Shown: positions 52,942 to 60,688 of the stretch, one piece after another
Layout: the number at the start of each line of letters is the position of its first letter
Position numbering within the stretch: the stretch's first letter is position 1
DNA from: Couchioplanes caeruleus
GTDB lineage: Bacteria; Actinomycetota; Actinomycetes; Mycobacteriales; Micromonosporaceae
DNA length: 64,000 bases
Direction of reading: 5' to 3'
NCBI RefSeq assembly: GCF_003751945.1
Contig: NZ_RJKL01000001.1
Span: 1,426,001-1,490,000 of the forward strand
Program-made: the position numbers and the translations under genes
The notes under the pieces: generated by a model
What the model was told of the DNA's origin: nothing
Database searches by the model: none
Seen by the model: only the letters and a program-made list of their open reading frames with translations

Positions 52942-53836
52942 GCAGGTCGTCGGGCAAGGCCGCACGGTCCTCGTGTCGGGTGCGTCCACCGGACTGGGCC
53001 GTGCGTGCGCTCGCCACTTGGATCAGCTCGGTTTTCACGTCTTCGCCGGCGTCCGCCGATCGGCCGACGCCGAGGCGCTCCAGGCCGCGTCGTCGGCCCG
53101 GCTGCGCCCCGTCATGCTCGATGTGACCCGCGAGGAGTCCGTCGCACAGGCCGCGGCGCTGGTGTCGGACCAGGTCGGCGACCATGGCCTGTGGGGGCTG
53201 GTCAACAACGCCGGCATCTGCGTCTCGGCACCGCTGGAATGCGTGGCTCCTGCGCAGTTGCGCCACCAGTTGGAGACCAACCTGATCGGCCACCACGCGG
53301 TGATCCGGGCCGTCCTGCCCCTGGCGCGCATGGCCCGCGGGCGGATCGTGAACGTCAGTTCCGGTCTCGGCCGGATCGCCAGCCCGTACCTGGGCGCCTA
53401 TGCCGCGTCGCAGTTCGCCAAGGAGGGCTACAGCGATGCCCTCCGTCGGGAGCTGCGGCCCTTCGGCGTCCACGTCTCGGTCGTCGAACCGGGTGCGATC
53501 AGGACGCCGATCTGGGAGAAGGTGTCCGAGGTGGGACACCGGACCCTCGACGGGGCGCCAGAGGATGTCGCCGAGCTGTATCGCGAATCCTTCCTGCGGT
53601 TCCTGGAGGGCAACGATCGGCGGGCCAGGGCGAGCGCCACCCGGCCGGAAGGGTTCGCCGACGCCGTCGCGCACGCGATGACCGCCCGGCGCCCGAAGTC
53701 ACGGTACCGCGTGGGCCGCGACTCGCGGCTCACGAGCGTGCTGGCCCGGGTCCTTCCCGACAAGGTCCTGGATGCGGCCTTCGCCACCATCGTCGGTCAC
53801 GTGCCGCCGGCACAGGCGACCGCTCCGCGAAGGTAG
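52934..53836 (+). CDS. Short-chain dehydrogenase with altered catalytic motif
   Basis: 300 residues. TTG 52934 lies inside the end of the acyltransferase gene and has GAGGAAGGA upstream. Cofactor motif SGASTGLGRACA (about 15-26), NNAG (about 89-92), VNVSSGLG with the catalytic Ser. The active-site motif is Y156-A-A-S-Q160, so the usual Lys of YxxxK is Gln (codon CAG at 53411). The C-terminal extension resembles retinol/17-beta-HSD-like SDRs. It is the last gene of the NRPS operon. Activity may be lost or changed. Confidence 0.85.
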   Translation: MSKQVVGQGRTVLVSGASTGLGRACARHLDQLGFHVFAGVRRSADAEALQAASSARLRPVMLDVTREESVAQAAALVSDQVGDHGLWGLVNNAGICVSAPLECVAPAQLRHQLETNLIGHHAVIRAVLPLARMARGRIVNVSSGLGRIASPYLGAYAASQFAKEGYSDALRRELRPFGVHVSVVEPGAIRTPIWEKVSEVGHRTLDGAPEDVAELYRESFLRFLEGNDRRARASATRPEGFADAVAHAMTARRPKSRYRVGRDSRLTSVLARVLPDKVLDAAFATIVGHVPPAQATAPRR

Positions 53837-53857
53837 CTGTGGTGCCGGGGATACGGG

Positions 53858-54481
53858 TCAGGAAAGCTGGCCGAGGAGCGGTGCCAGCGCTTCTCCGATC
53901 GCCTGATAGTCCTGTTCGGAAATTTCGCCGTCTTCGCGGAGATCGATGAGCTTTTCGGCAAATTCGATGAGCTTTTGGCGGGTCTTCCGGGGTTTGTCCT
54001 GAGCGAGCTGGTTCGCGGTCTCCTCCAGGCGTTGGCTGAGCTCGTCGCCGGCGTCCGGCGACAGCTTCCCGTTGTTGACCAGTCCTCGGACGGTGGCCTG
54101 CAACCCCGCCAGGAGCTCGGCCGGGCGAGGGACGGTTCGAGGTGAGCGTTGCGGGGACGACGCCCTCGCGGATGGCGACGGTGCACCTGTGGAGGTCGAG
54201 TCGGCTTCCGGCGTAGTCGGCGCGGATGCCGGTGCTTCGGTGGCCGCAGCGGCCGGGGGTGCGGACGCCGTCTTGTGCCCCGTATCCCATACCGTGACGG
54301 CGGCGACAGCGGTCGTGACCGCCGCGCCCACCACGGCGACCCACATGTACCAGCGTGACCGGTCTGGGCCGGTCCGTCGGTGCCCGACCACGTCCAGCGG
54401 TTGCGTTGCGGCGCCGATGATGGGAAGCGGCGCCGTCGGCGAGTCAGGACGAGGCTGACCGGGCGAGGGTGCGGCTGACAT
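53858..54481 (-). CDS. Single-pass membrane protein resembling a kinase extracytoplasmic tail
   Basis: About 207 residues; start chosen as ATG 54481, with ATGs at 54490 and 54493 possible and no clear ribosome binding site. A Pro-rich cytoplasmic start is followed by one TM helix (WYMWVAVVGAAVTTAVAAVTV), an Ala/Thr/Ser/Pro linker, and a helical C-terminal domain with two similar halves (LQATVRGLVNNGKLSPDAGDEL and FAEKLIDLREDGEISEQDY). Such tails are seen on actinobacterial Ser/Thr kinases, but no kinase domain is present here. It is probably a stand-alone sensor tail or a remnant. Confidence 0.65.
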   Translation of the reverse strand: MSAAPSPGQPRPDSPTAPLPIIGAATQPLDVVGHRRTGPDRSRWYMWVAVVGAAVTTAVAAVTVWDTGHKTASAPPAAAATEAPASAPTTPEADSTSTGAPSPSARASSPQRSPRTVPRPAELLAGLQATVRGLVNNGKLSPDAGDELSQRLEETANQLAQDKPRKTRQKLIEFAEKLIDLREDGEISEQDYQAIGEALAPLLGQLS

Positions 54482-54609
54482 GGCGGCCATCATGCCAGAG
54501 CACGACGGCATATCCGATAGGCGGAACGGCCGCCCGCCGGTCACGCCTACGGGCTGTTCCGCGGAGGTATTCTCCGAGGATCGCCGAAGCCGCGCCGGAA
54601 GGCGGTCCG

Positions 54610-55812
54610 ATGCACGTTGACCGGATCATGACAGAGGCCTCTGACCGCTCGCTGATCCTCCGGGCCGATGTGCACTTCGAGACTCACTGGGTGTGGGGCG
54701 ACGAGCCCTTCCGTCTGTGGTACCGCTACCCGCCCGAATTCTCGCCCTGGCTGAGCGCCGGCAACGGCGACCCGTTCGTCGCCGCCCTGCTCGGCGTCGC
54801 CATGCGTCTCGGCGAGGACCTGCACATCGACGCCGACGTCTCGCCGCGGCTCCATCGGCACGCGGCTACCACGATTCAGGACATCTGGACCCGGTGGCAC
54901 GCCGACTTCCAGCGCGTACGCCTGCACTGTGGCGTGGGCGCACCCCGGATGCCGGAGCGGGAGCACCGGCGGGGGTTGTTCTTCTCCCTGGGCGTGGACT
55001 CGGCGTACTGCCTGGCGAAGAACCGTCACGGCGGTCCCGTCGTGGAGGACCGCATCGACGACCTCATCATGATCGAGGGCTTCGACGTCTACCTGTGGGA
55101 GTCGGAGCGGTTCCCACCCATGGTCGCGGCGGCCGAGCGGGTGGCCGCCGCCACGGGCGCGCGCGTCGTGCCTGTCACGACGAATCTGCGCGAGGTCACC
55201 GACAGGGTGGTCGACTGGGTCACCATGCACTTCGCGGCCGGCCTGGCCAGCACGGTGCTCGGTATCGGCGGCGCTTACGACGCCGTGCACCTCGCCGCCT
55301 CGTTCACCTACGACAATCTCTTCCCCGGCGGCTCGCACCCCCTCTTGGACCCGCTGTGGGGCACCGAGGGCGTGACCATCGTGCATGACGGCTGCGAGGC
55401 CGGCCGCATGGACAAGATCAGGGTTCTCGCCGACCCGGAGTACCAGGTGCTGCTGGACAACCTGCGGGTCTGCAACACCGGTGAGCTGACCGACGCCTAC
55501 AACTGCGGACACTGCGAGAAGTGTGTCCGGACGATGATCGCGCTGCGGGCGGTAGGAGCCCTGGACCGGTGCGCCTCCCTGCCGTCCACGATCGACGTCG
55601 AGCGCCTCGCGGGCTTTCCGCTGCGGCCGGAGTACCACATCACCGCCTATCAGGAATTGCTCGACGCGCTGGGGGACGACGAGCTCGACCGGCGGTTGCG
55701 CGGCGTACTGGAGGACAGGCTGCGGTTGTGCGCGGAGGCCGGTACGGCCATAGGCCTCCAGGTAGCCGCCCCGGAACCGGCTTCCCCGGTGGTCAGGCGT
55801 CCAGGTCGCTGA
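54610..55812 (+). CDS. PP-loop ATPase-like protein with Cys cluster
   Basis: 400 residues. ATG 54610 has GGAAGG upstream. A PP-loop-like motif LFFSLGVDSAYCL (about 118-130) resembles SGGxDS of adenylating amidotransferases and QueC-type enzymes. The cluster YNCGHCEKCVRTM (about 297-309) is a CxxCxxC zinc-type motif seen in proteins of sugar clusters. The N-terminal region contains FETHWVWGDEPFRLWYRYPPEF. It may activate a carboxylate by adenylation, possibly on a sugar. Its stop overlaps the convergent glycosyltransferase by 20 bp. Confidence 0.7.
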   Translation: MHVDRIMTEASDRSLILRADVHFETHWVWGDEPFRLWYRYPPEFSPWLSAGNGDPFVAALLGVAMRLGEDLHIDADVSPRLHRHAATTIQDIWTRWHADFQRVRLHCGVGAPRMPEREHRRGLFFSLGVDSAYCLAKNRHGGPVVEDRIDDLIMIEGFDVYLWESERFPPMVAAAERVAAATGARVVPVTTNLREVTDRVVDWVTMHFAAGLASTVLGIGGAYDAVHLAASFTYDNLFPGGSHPLLDPLWGTEGVTIVHDGCEAGRMDKIRVLADPEYQVLLDNLRVCNTGELTDAYNCGHCEKCVRTMIALRAVGALDRCASLPSTIDVERLAGFPLRPEYHITAYQELLDALGDDELDRRLRGVLEDRLRLCAEAGTAIGLQVAAPEPASPVVRRPGR

Positions 55813-56965
55813 GCAGTCGCCGCAGCACCCCACTCGCACCGAAGTAGTCCTCCGCCACCCGCCGGGCCGCCGTGGCGTGCCGGTCGTAGTCGCCTTCCAC
55901 CCGGCACACCGCCTCCGCGGCTTCCTCCGGACACGTGAACACGAGGATGCCCTCCCCCACGGGCAGAGCGGCCGGGAGACCGGTCTGCTGGACCACGACA
56001 GGTCTTCCGGCCGCCAGGTAGCAGGCGGAACGGGTGCTGAACCAACCGGTCCGCAGTGCGGTGTAGACCTCCTTGACCGGGGTCAGCTCGCCACGGGAAC
56101 CGCCGATGAAATCACGGTAACTCCGCGCACTGATCGTCATGGCGGGCGCGTCGACCACCTGCCAGCCGTACGCCCGCAGCCTGTCACCCGGCGCGCCGAG
56201 GCCGCCCAACGCCACCCGTACCGGCACCGGCACCCGCCGGGGCAGGTCGATGAGGCGCTCGAACTCGGCGTCCTTGCTGCGGTACTCGACCCCGTCGAGC
56301 ACGATGCGGTGGCCGAAGGCGTTCCAGGTCGTGACCGTCGACCACGGGGCACCGCGGGGCACCGGAGGCAGGTCCCGCCACAGCGCGGTGACCACCGGCA
56401 TCCGGGTGGTACGCCACGGGAAGTCGTCGACCGGTACGCGACATTGCGCGCCGCCGAGGTTCTCGCCGTACGTGAAGAACCGGTCGTGGCTGGTGATGGC
56501 CCACGGCCCGGAGTCGTCGGCCCACGCCAGCCGCTGCCGCAGCATGATCTGGTTGACGCCGGGATCGGTGTCGACGAACACCCGTGCGGCGCCGGCCGGC
56601 AGTTCCTCCGGGACGGCGCTGCCCCCGCTGATGTTGAGGAACACGTCGGCCGTGCGCGCCACGCGGCGGAACGCGGTCGCGCTCATCCCGTGGTGTTCGG
56701 CGGCCAGATGCACGTAGTGCCACCGCTCGGCGAGCTCCGGAGCCCAGTCGGCGAGGAATCCGGCGATGAAGGCGGCGGAGTACGTCCCGTCCGCGCTGAA
56801 GGTCACGTCGACCGGCTGGTAGGGCCACCGCCAGGTGTCCTCGTGGTAGTACACGTCGTGGCCGAGCCGGGCCAGGCCGATCATGTACTGCAGGTAGTCC
56901 CAGGCGACCCCGCCCAGCGGGTACAACCCGACGAGTCCGCTGACGACGATGCGCAACCGGTTCAC
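55793..56965 (-). CDS. Glycosyltransferase-like protein
   Basis: 390 residues. GTG 56965 overlaps the preceding stop (GTGA). The N-terminal fold (VVSGLVGLYPLGGVAWDYLQYMIGLARLGHDVYYHED) and C-terminal WFSTRSACYLAAGRPVVVQQTG are typical of a GT-B family, the latter being the sugar-nucleotide-side loop. It is the last gene of the minus-strand glycan operon. Donor and acceptor are unknown. Confidence 0.8.
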   Translation of the reverse strand: MNRLRIVVSGLVGLYPLGGVAWDYLQYMIGLARLGHDVYYHEDTWRWPYQPVDVTFSADGTYSAAFIAGFLADWAPELAERWHYVHLAAEHHGMSATAFRRVARTADVFLNISGGSAVPEELPAGAARVFVDTDPGVNQIMLRQRLAWADDSGPWAITSHDRFFTYGENLGGAQCRVPVDDFPWRTTRMPVVTALWRDLPPVPRGAPWSTVTTWNAFGHRIVLDGVEYRSKDAEFERLIDLPRRVPVPVRVALGGLGAPGDRLRAYGWQVVDAPAMTISARSYRDFIGGSRGELTPVKEVYTALRTGWFSTRSACYLAAGRPVVVQQTGLPAALPVGEGILVFTCPEEAAEAVCRVEGDYDRHATAARRVAEDYFGASGVLRRLLSDLDA

Positions 56966-57873
56966 GGCCGCCTCGCCGCAAGGTCGCGCACCCGTGCTCC
57001 GATGTGCCGGTGGGCCCGCCGCGCACGGGCCAGGGCCGGCGCCGCGTCGGGCTGCTCGTCGAGGTGGCACAGCAGTTCCGGCACGCGGTCCACCTGCTCC
57101 TGCGGAAGTACCCAGTCGCCGAGCCCGGCCGCCGTCATGAACGACTCGATCTTCCAGTCGCCGGACACGGCCACCACCCTGCGGCCGGTGGCCACGGCGA
57201 TGATGCAGCCGTGCAGCCGCGAGGTCACCACGACGTCGGACCAGCGGTAGAGGTCCAGGACACGCTCCAGGCCCGCGGCGTCACCGTCGCGGTGCAGGTT
57301 GTTGGTCTCCCGGTACGCCCGTCCCGTCCGCGCCGCGAACCGGACGGCGGCACGGCCCATCGCCTCGTACTCCGCCTCGCCGACGGTGGTGAGGTTGTCG
57401 ACGTGCAGCACTCCCCAGCCGTGCCGCCGGGATCGGCGCAGCATGAGCACGCTCGGGCAGCTCACCGCGGAGGGCAGTCGCGGGCCGCCGAGCAGCCTGC
57501 GGGTGTGTTCATCGCGAACCCGGCACAGGAGCGCGCGGCCGGCGACTGCACGCGGCAGGTCCGGGTCCAGGCGTGAGTCCTCCCGCTTCAGGTCGACCGC
57601 GCCCAGGCCCCACAGGCAGTAGCGCAACCGGTCCGACAGAGCCGCCAGTCCCGTCCACAACGGCGCGAAGTAGTCCATCAGCAGCCCACCCCCGCCGATC
57701 ACCACCAGGTCGTCGGGACCGGCACGCTTCAGGACGTGCAGCGTCCGCCGTACGAATGGGGCGTCGCACAGGTGGGATACGACCCGTACGCCGACGAGCT
57801 GGCTCTGGATGCCCTGGGCGGCCAGCCAGTCGCCGGCGTTGGACCGGTTGGCGAAGACGTGGTGGATCACCAC
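56962..57873 (-). CDS. Polysaccharide pyruvyl transferase family protein
   Basis: 303 residues. GTG 57873 (or 57870) overlaps the deacetylase stop. VVIHHVFANRSNAGDWLAA at the start, VVIGGGGLLMDYFAP (about 64-78) and VTSRLHGCIIAVATGRRVVAV (about 214-234) are the hallmark segments of the family (N-x-GD, GGGG, SRLHG). Members transfer pyruvate ketals to sugars or act as GT-B-like enzymes. Context is a glycan operon. Confidence 0.88.
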   Translation of the reverse strand: MVIHHVFANRSNAGDWLAAQGIQSQLVGVRVVSHLCDAPFVRRTLHVLKRAGPDDLVVIGGGGLLMDYFAPLWTGLAALSDRLRYCLWGLGAVDLKREDSRLDPDLPRAVAGRALLCRVRDEHTRRLLGGPRLPSAVSCPSVLMLRRSRRHGWGVLHVDNLTTVGEAEYEAMGRAAVRFAARTGRAYRETNNLHRDGDAAGLERVLDLYRWSDVVVTSRLHGCIIAVATGRRVVAVSGDWKIESFMTAAGLGDWVLPQEQVDRVPELLCHLDEQPDAAPALARARRAHRHIGARVRDLAARRP

Positions 57874-58505
57874 CGTGGCTCCCGGTAGGCCTCGGCGTAG
57901 TCGCCACCCGGCCAGTTGTGCATCTCGCCGCGGTAGCGGGCCAGCCCGGCGAGTGCGTCGTCGAACCGCAGCACCCGGCACTGACTGGCATAGAGCCGGA
58001 TCGCGGCCAGCTTGGTGTCGATCACCGGCGAGATGTCGACGAGTTCGTCCAAGTCAGCGAGCGGAGTCCACACCTCGAACATGAGTACCCGGAAAGGCTC
58101 GACGGCGCCGTTGAGCCGGGTGGTCGCACCGTGCACCAGCCGGGCGGCGGCACGGTGGTCGGGATGCTGCTCACCGTCGTGCGGCACGTAGATCACCTCC
58201 GGCTGGAAATCGCTGATCAGCTCGCGCAGTCGCGCCACGAGGCTGCGGGTGGCGGTCAGCCGGCCGTCGGGCAGCCGCCAGAACTCGATGCCGGCCAGGC
58301 CGAGAGCCGCGGCCGCGGCCTGCGCCTCCGCCTCGCGCACGCGCCGGGTCTCGGCCGGGTCGAGGCCGTGCCCGCCGGCTTCTCCGGAGGTGAGGAAGAC
58401 GACGCGCACCTGGGCGCCCGCGAGGGCGTGCAGCCGCAGCGCCCCGCCGCATCCGACGGTCTCGTCGTCCGGGTGCGGGCTCACCACGAGAATCCGCCGT
58501 GCCAT
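57867..58505 (-). CDS. PIG-L family N-acetylglucosamine-type deacetylase
   Basis: 212 residues from ATG 58505. The zinc motif is VVSPHPDDETVGCGG (about 7-21), with the second ligand in HPDHRAAARLVH (about 117). The family (MshB, PIG-L) deacetylates GlcNAc-containing small glycoconjugates. It starts 1 bp after the FemAB-like stop and overlaps the pyruvyl transferase start. The next acyltransferase upstream could re-acylate the freed amine (inference). Confidence 0.92.
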   Translation of the reverse strand: MARRILVVSPHPDDETVGCGGALRLHALAGAQVRVVFLTSGEAGGHGLDPAETRRVREAEAQAAAAALGLAGIEFWRLPDGRLTATRSLVARLRELISDFQPEVIYVPHDGEQHPDHRAAARLVHGATTRLNGAVEPFRVLMFEVWTPLADLDELVDISPVIDTKLAAIRLYASQCRVLRFDDALAGLARYRGEMHNWPGGDYAEAYREPRW

Positions 58506-58506
58506 C

Positions 58507-59523
58507 TCAGCGCGCCACCGGCTCGAGGGGATACAGCCCCCAGGTCCGTACCGTGCGCACACCGGTGGCGAACCGGTACTTGTACGCCTCGTCGCCGATG
58601 CCGAAGTCGAAGCGGGTGCAGCCGGGAATCTCCCGGGCGAGCAGTAGCAACTGCCGCAACAGCACCTCGCCGGGCGATCGGGCCGCGTACGCCGGATCGA
58701 ACGACGGTTTGTACCACAACAGCGAGCCGGCGAAGTCGAACCCGAGATGGAACGCGACCGCGGTGCCGTTCCAGCGCACCGTCGTGAAGACCACCCAGCC
58801 CTGCGCGGCGCCGGCGGCGGCGACCGCGCGGAAGAAGGCTCGGCGGCCGGGCGCCGTGAAGGCGCTCGGGTACGAGGTGTCCGCCCACCGCTGGACGTGC
58901 TGAGCGAAGAACGGCTCCAGGTCGATCGCGGTGGGTGTCCGGTCGTGGACGACACTCAGCTCACCGTCACGTCGCAGGCCGCGCTCGTGCCGCACGAGGC
59001 TGCGCCGGTGGGCCGCGGGCCGCTGAGACCGGGCATCGGCGGCCAGATCGACGTACGGAGCGGCCAGCGTGCCCTCGTCGACCAGGTCGAGCCCCAGGAC
59101 CGTGGCGGCCCCGGACAGCGAGTCTGCGGTACGGGAGTCGTCGGGCACGTGGTGCAGCCGGAAGCCGACGAACCCGGCAGTGGCCGCCCGTGCCGTCGCC
59201 AGCGCGGTGGTGACCGCCCCGGTGTCCGTCACGTCGCCGAGCAGGTCGAGGTAGTCGGCGCCGCCGACGCCGCAGAAGAACACCATGCCCTCTTCGGCGA
59301 AGAACGGCGCGAGCAGCACCGGCACGCCGTCGCGGAGCACCAGCACGGGCAGGACCCGCCCGCGGGGATGACTGCGTCGCCAGGCGTCCAGCCACTCCCG
59401 GGTGAGGAAGACCTCCCGGGTGTCGCTTCTTCCGAGCAATGCCCGCCATTGCGCTGCCGGCAGCGACGGATCGCCGAGGCCGGGAAGCACCCGGGCCGCA
59501 AGGCACGCCCTAGCGGTGACCAT
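58507..59523 (-). CDS. FemAB/BioF2-like acetyltransferase
   Basis: 338 residues; ATG 59523 lies within the end of the GT4 gene and is preceded by GGAGGTGGTGGAGG. Typical segments: RREVFL-like N-terminus (TREVFLTREWLDAWRRSH), RSLVRHERGLRRDGEL (about 179-194), GWVVFTTVRWNGTAVAFHLGF, and RFDFGIGDEAYKYRFATG (about 305-322). This is acetyltransferase-6, found in capsule and exopolysaccharide loci where it N-acylates sugars. Confidence 0.85.
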   Translation of the reverse strand: MVTARACLAARVLPGLGDPSLPAAQWRALLGRSDTREVFLTREWLDAWRRSHPRGRVLPVLVLRDGVPVLLAPFFAEEGMVFFCGVGGADYLDLLGDVTDTGAVTTALATARAATAGFVGFRLHHVPDDSRTADSLSGAATVLGLDLVDEGTLAAPYVDLAADARSQRPAAHRRSLVRHERGLRRDGELSVVHDRTPTAIDLEPFFAQHVQRWADTSYPSAFTAPGRRAFFRAVAAAGAAQGWVVFTTVRWNGTAVAFHLGFDFAGSLLWYKPSFDPAYAARSPGEVLLRQLLLLAREIPGCTRFDFGIGDEAYKYRFATGVRTVRTWGLYPLEPVAR

Positions 59524-60688
59524 CCTCCACCACCTCCTGCAACAGGGACTCCAGCCGCCGCAGACAGCGGCGCCGGTCGGCGTTGCGCTCCACGTACGCG
59601 CGGGCTTCGTGACCCATCCGGGCGGCTCTCGGCGGATCGGTCAGCAGGGCCTGCAAGGCGCCGGTCAGTGCCGGTACGTCGCCTGGCGGCACGACGAGCC
59701 CGGTGTGCCCGTGCTGGACGACCTCTACCGCGCCGCCGGCCGCGGTGGCCACCACGGGCACACCACACGCCATGGCCTCCAGGTACACCAGGCCGGGGCC
59801 ACCCTCGTAGTGCGACGGCAGGGCGACGACCGCCGCCCTGGCCAGCACGGCGGGCAGCTCGTCATGATCGAGGGGCCGGCGCAGCTCCAGCACGTCCGGC
59901 CGGCCGGCGGCGGCTGCCCGCGCGACGAGCCGGCGCACGGTGTCCGGCTCGCCGGGCCCGACGGCCGTCAGCCGTAGTCGCGGGGGTGGGTCCGTCACCG
60001 CCAGCACCGCGTCGAGCAGATCCAGGACGCCCTTGCTCTCGGCGATCCGGCCGACGAAGACCACCCCGTGCCGCTCGGCACCGTGCACCGGCCGGAACCG
60101 GTCGATGTCCACGCCGGTGTGGAGGGTCGGGACGGGACCGGTCGGGGCACCGTAATGCCGCCGGCACCAGTCGGCCGAGCAGGAGCTGGAGGAGTAGATC
60201 CGCTCGGCCAGCCGGACGCATGCCCGCTCCATGCCGATGCCGATCTCGTGCAGCGTGCTGCCGGGCTCGGGCCAGCCGATGGTGTGGGCCAGCATGACGA
60301 GCGGTCCGTGCAACTGCACCGTGACGGGGGCCCGGTCCCGCGGCTCCCGGCCGGCCAGGTAGGCGTACCCCTCGCCGCCGTAGTCGGGCAGGTCCACGAC
60401 GTCCAGGCCGGGCCCGTCGGCGAGGGCCGTGAGCTCCGCGGCCACCGCAACGCTGTAGCCGAGCCACCGGCCGGCCTCGGTGTAGGGGCGCGCCGGGAAC
60501 CCGGCGCCCGGGATGCGGATCACGTGCACGCCGTCGCGGTAGCGTTCGCTGCGGTTCCCGTCGAGGCTGTGCGTGACGACGTGTACCTCGTGCCCCAGCG
60601 CTGCAAGGCCGTACGCCTTGGCGGCCGTCTGCGTGCTGATGCCCCCGGCCGAGGGCGGGAACTGCTGCGCGGCGAAGGCGATCCTCAT
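59510..60688 (-). CDS. Family 4 glycosyltransferase
   Basis: 392 residues; ATG 60688 overlaps the ABC stop (ATGA). GT-B fold with QQFPPSAGGISTQTAAKAYGL at the start (acceptor-side loop), VVFVGRIAESKGVLDLLDAV (about 210-230) and PSHYEGGPGLVYLEAMACGVPVVATAAGG (about 299-327), the E-x7-E donor site of GT4. A retaining transferase using a nucleotide sugar; identity of the sugar is unknown. Confidence 0.92.
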   Translation of the reverse strand: MRIAFAAQQFPPSAGGISTQTAAKAYGLAALGHEVHVVTHSLDGNRSERYRDGVHVIRIPGAGFPARPYTEAGRWLGYSVAVAAELTALADGPGLDVVDLPDYGGEGYAYLAGREPRDRAPVTVQLHGPLVMLAHTIGWPEPGSTLHEIGIGMERACVRLAERIYSSSSCSADWCRRHYGAPTGPVPTLHTGVDIDRFRPVHGAERHGVVFVGRIAESKGVLDLLDAVLAVTDPPPRLRLTAVGPGEPDTVRRLVARAAAAGRPDVLELRRPLDHDELPAVLARAAVVALPSHYEGGPGLVYLEAMACGVPVVATAAGGAVEVVQHGHTGLVVPPGDVPALTGALQALLTDPPRAARMGHEARAYVERNADRRRCLRRLESLLQEVVEDGHR

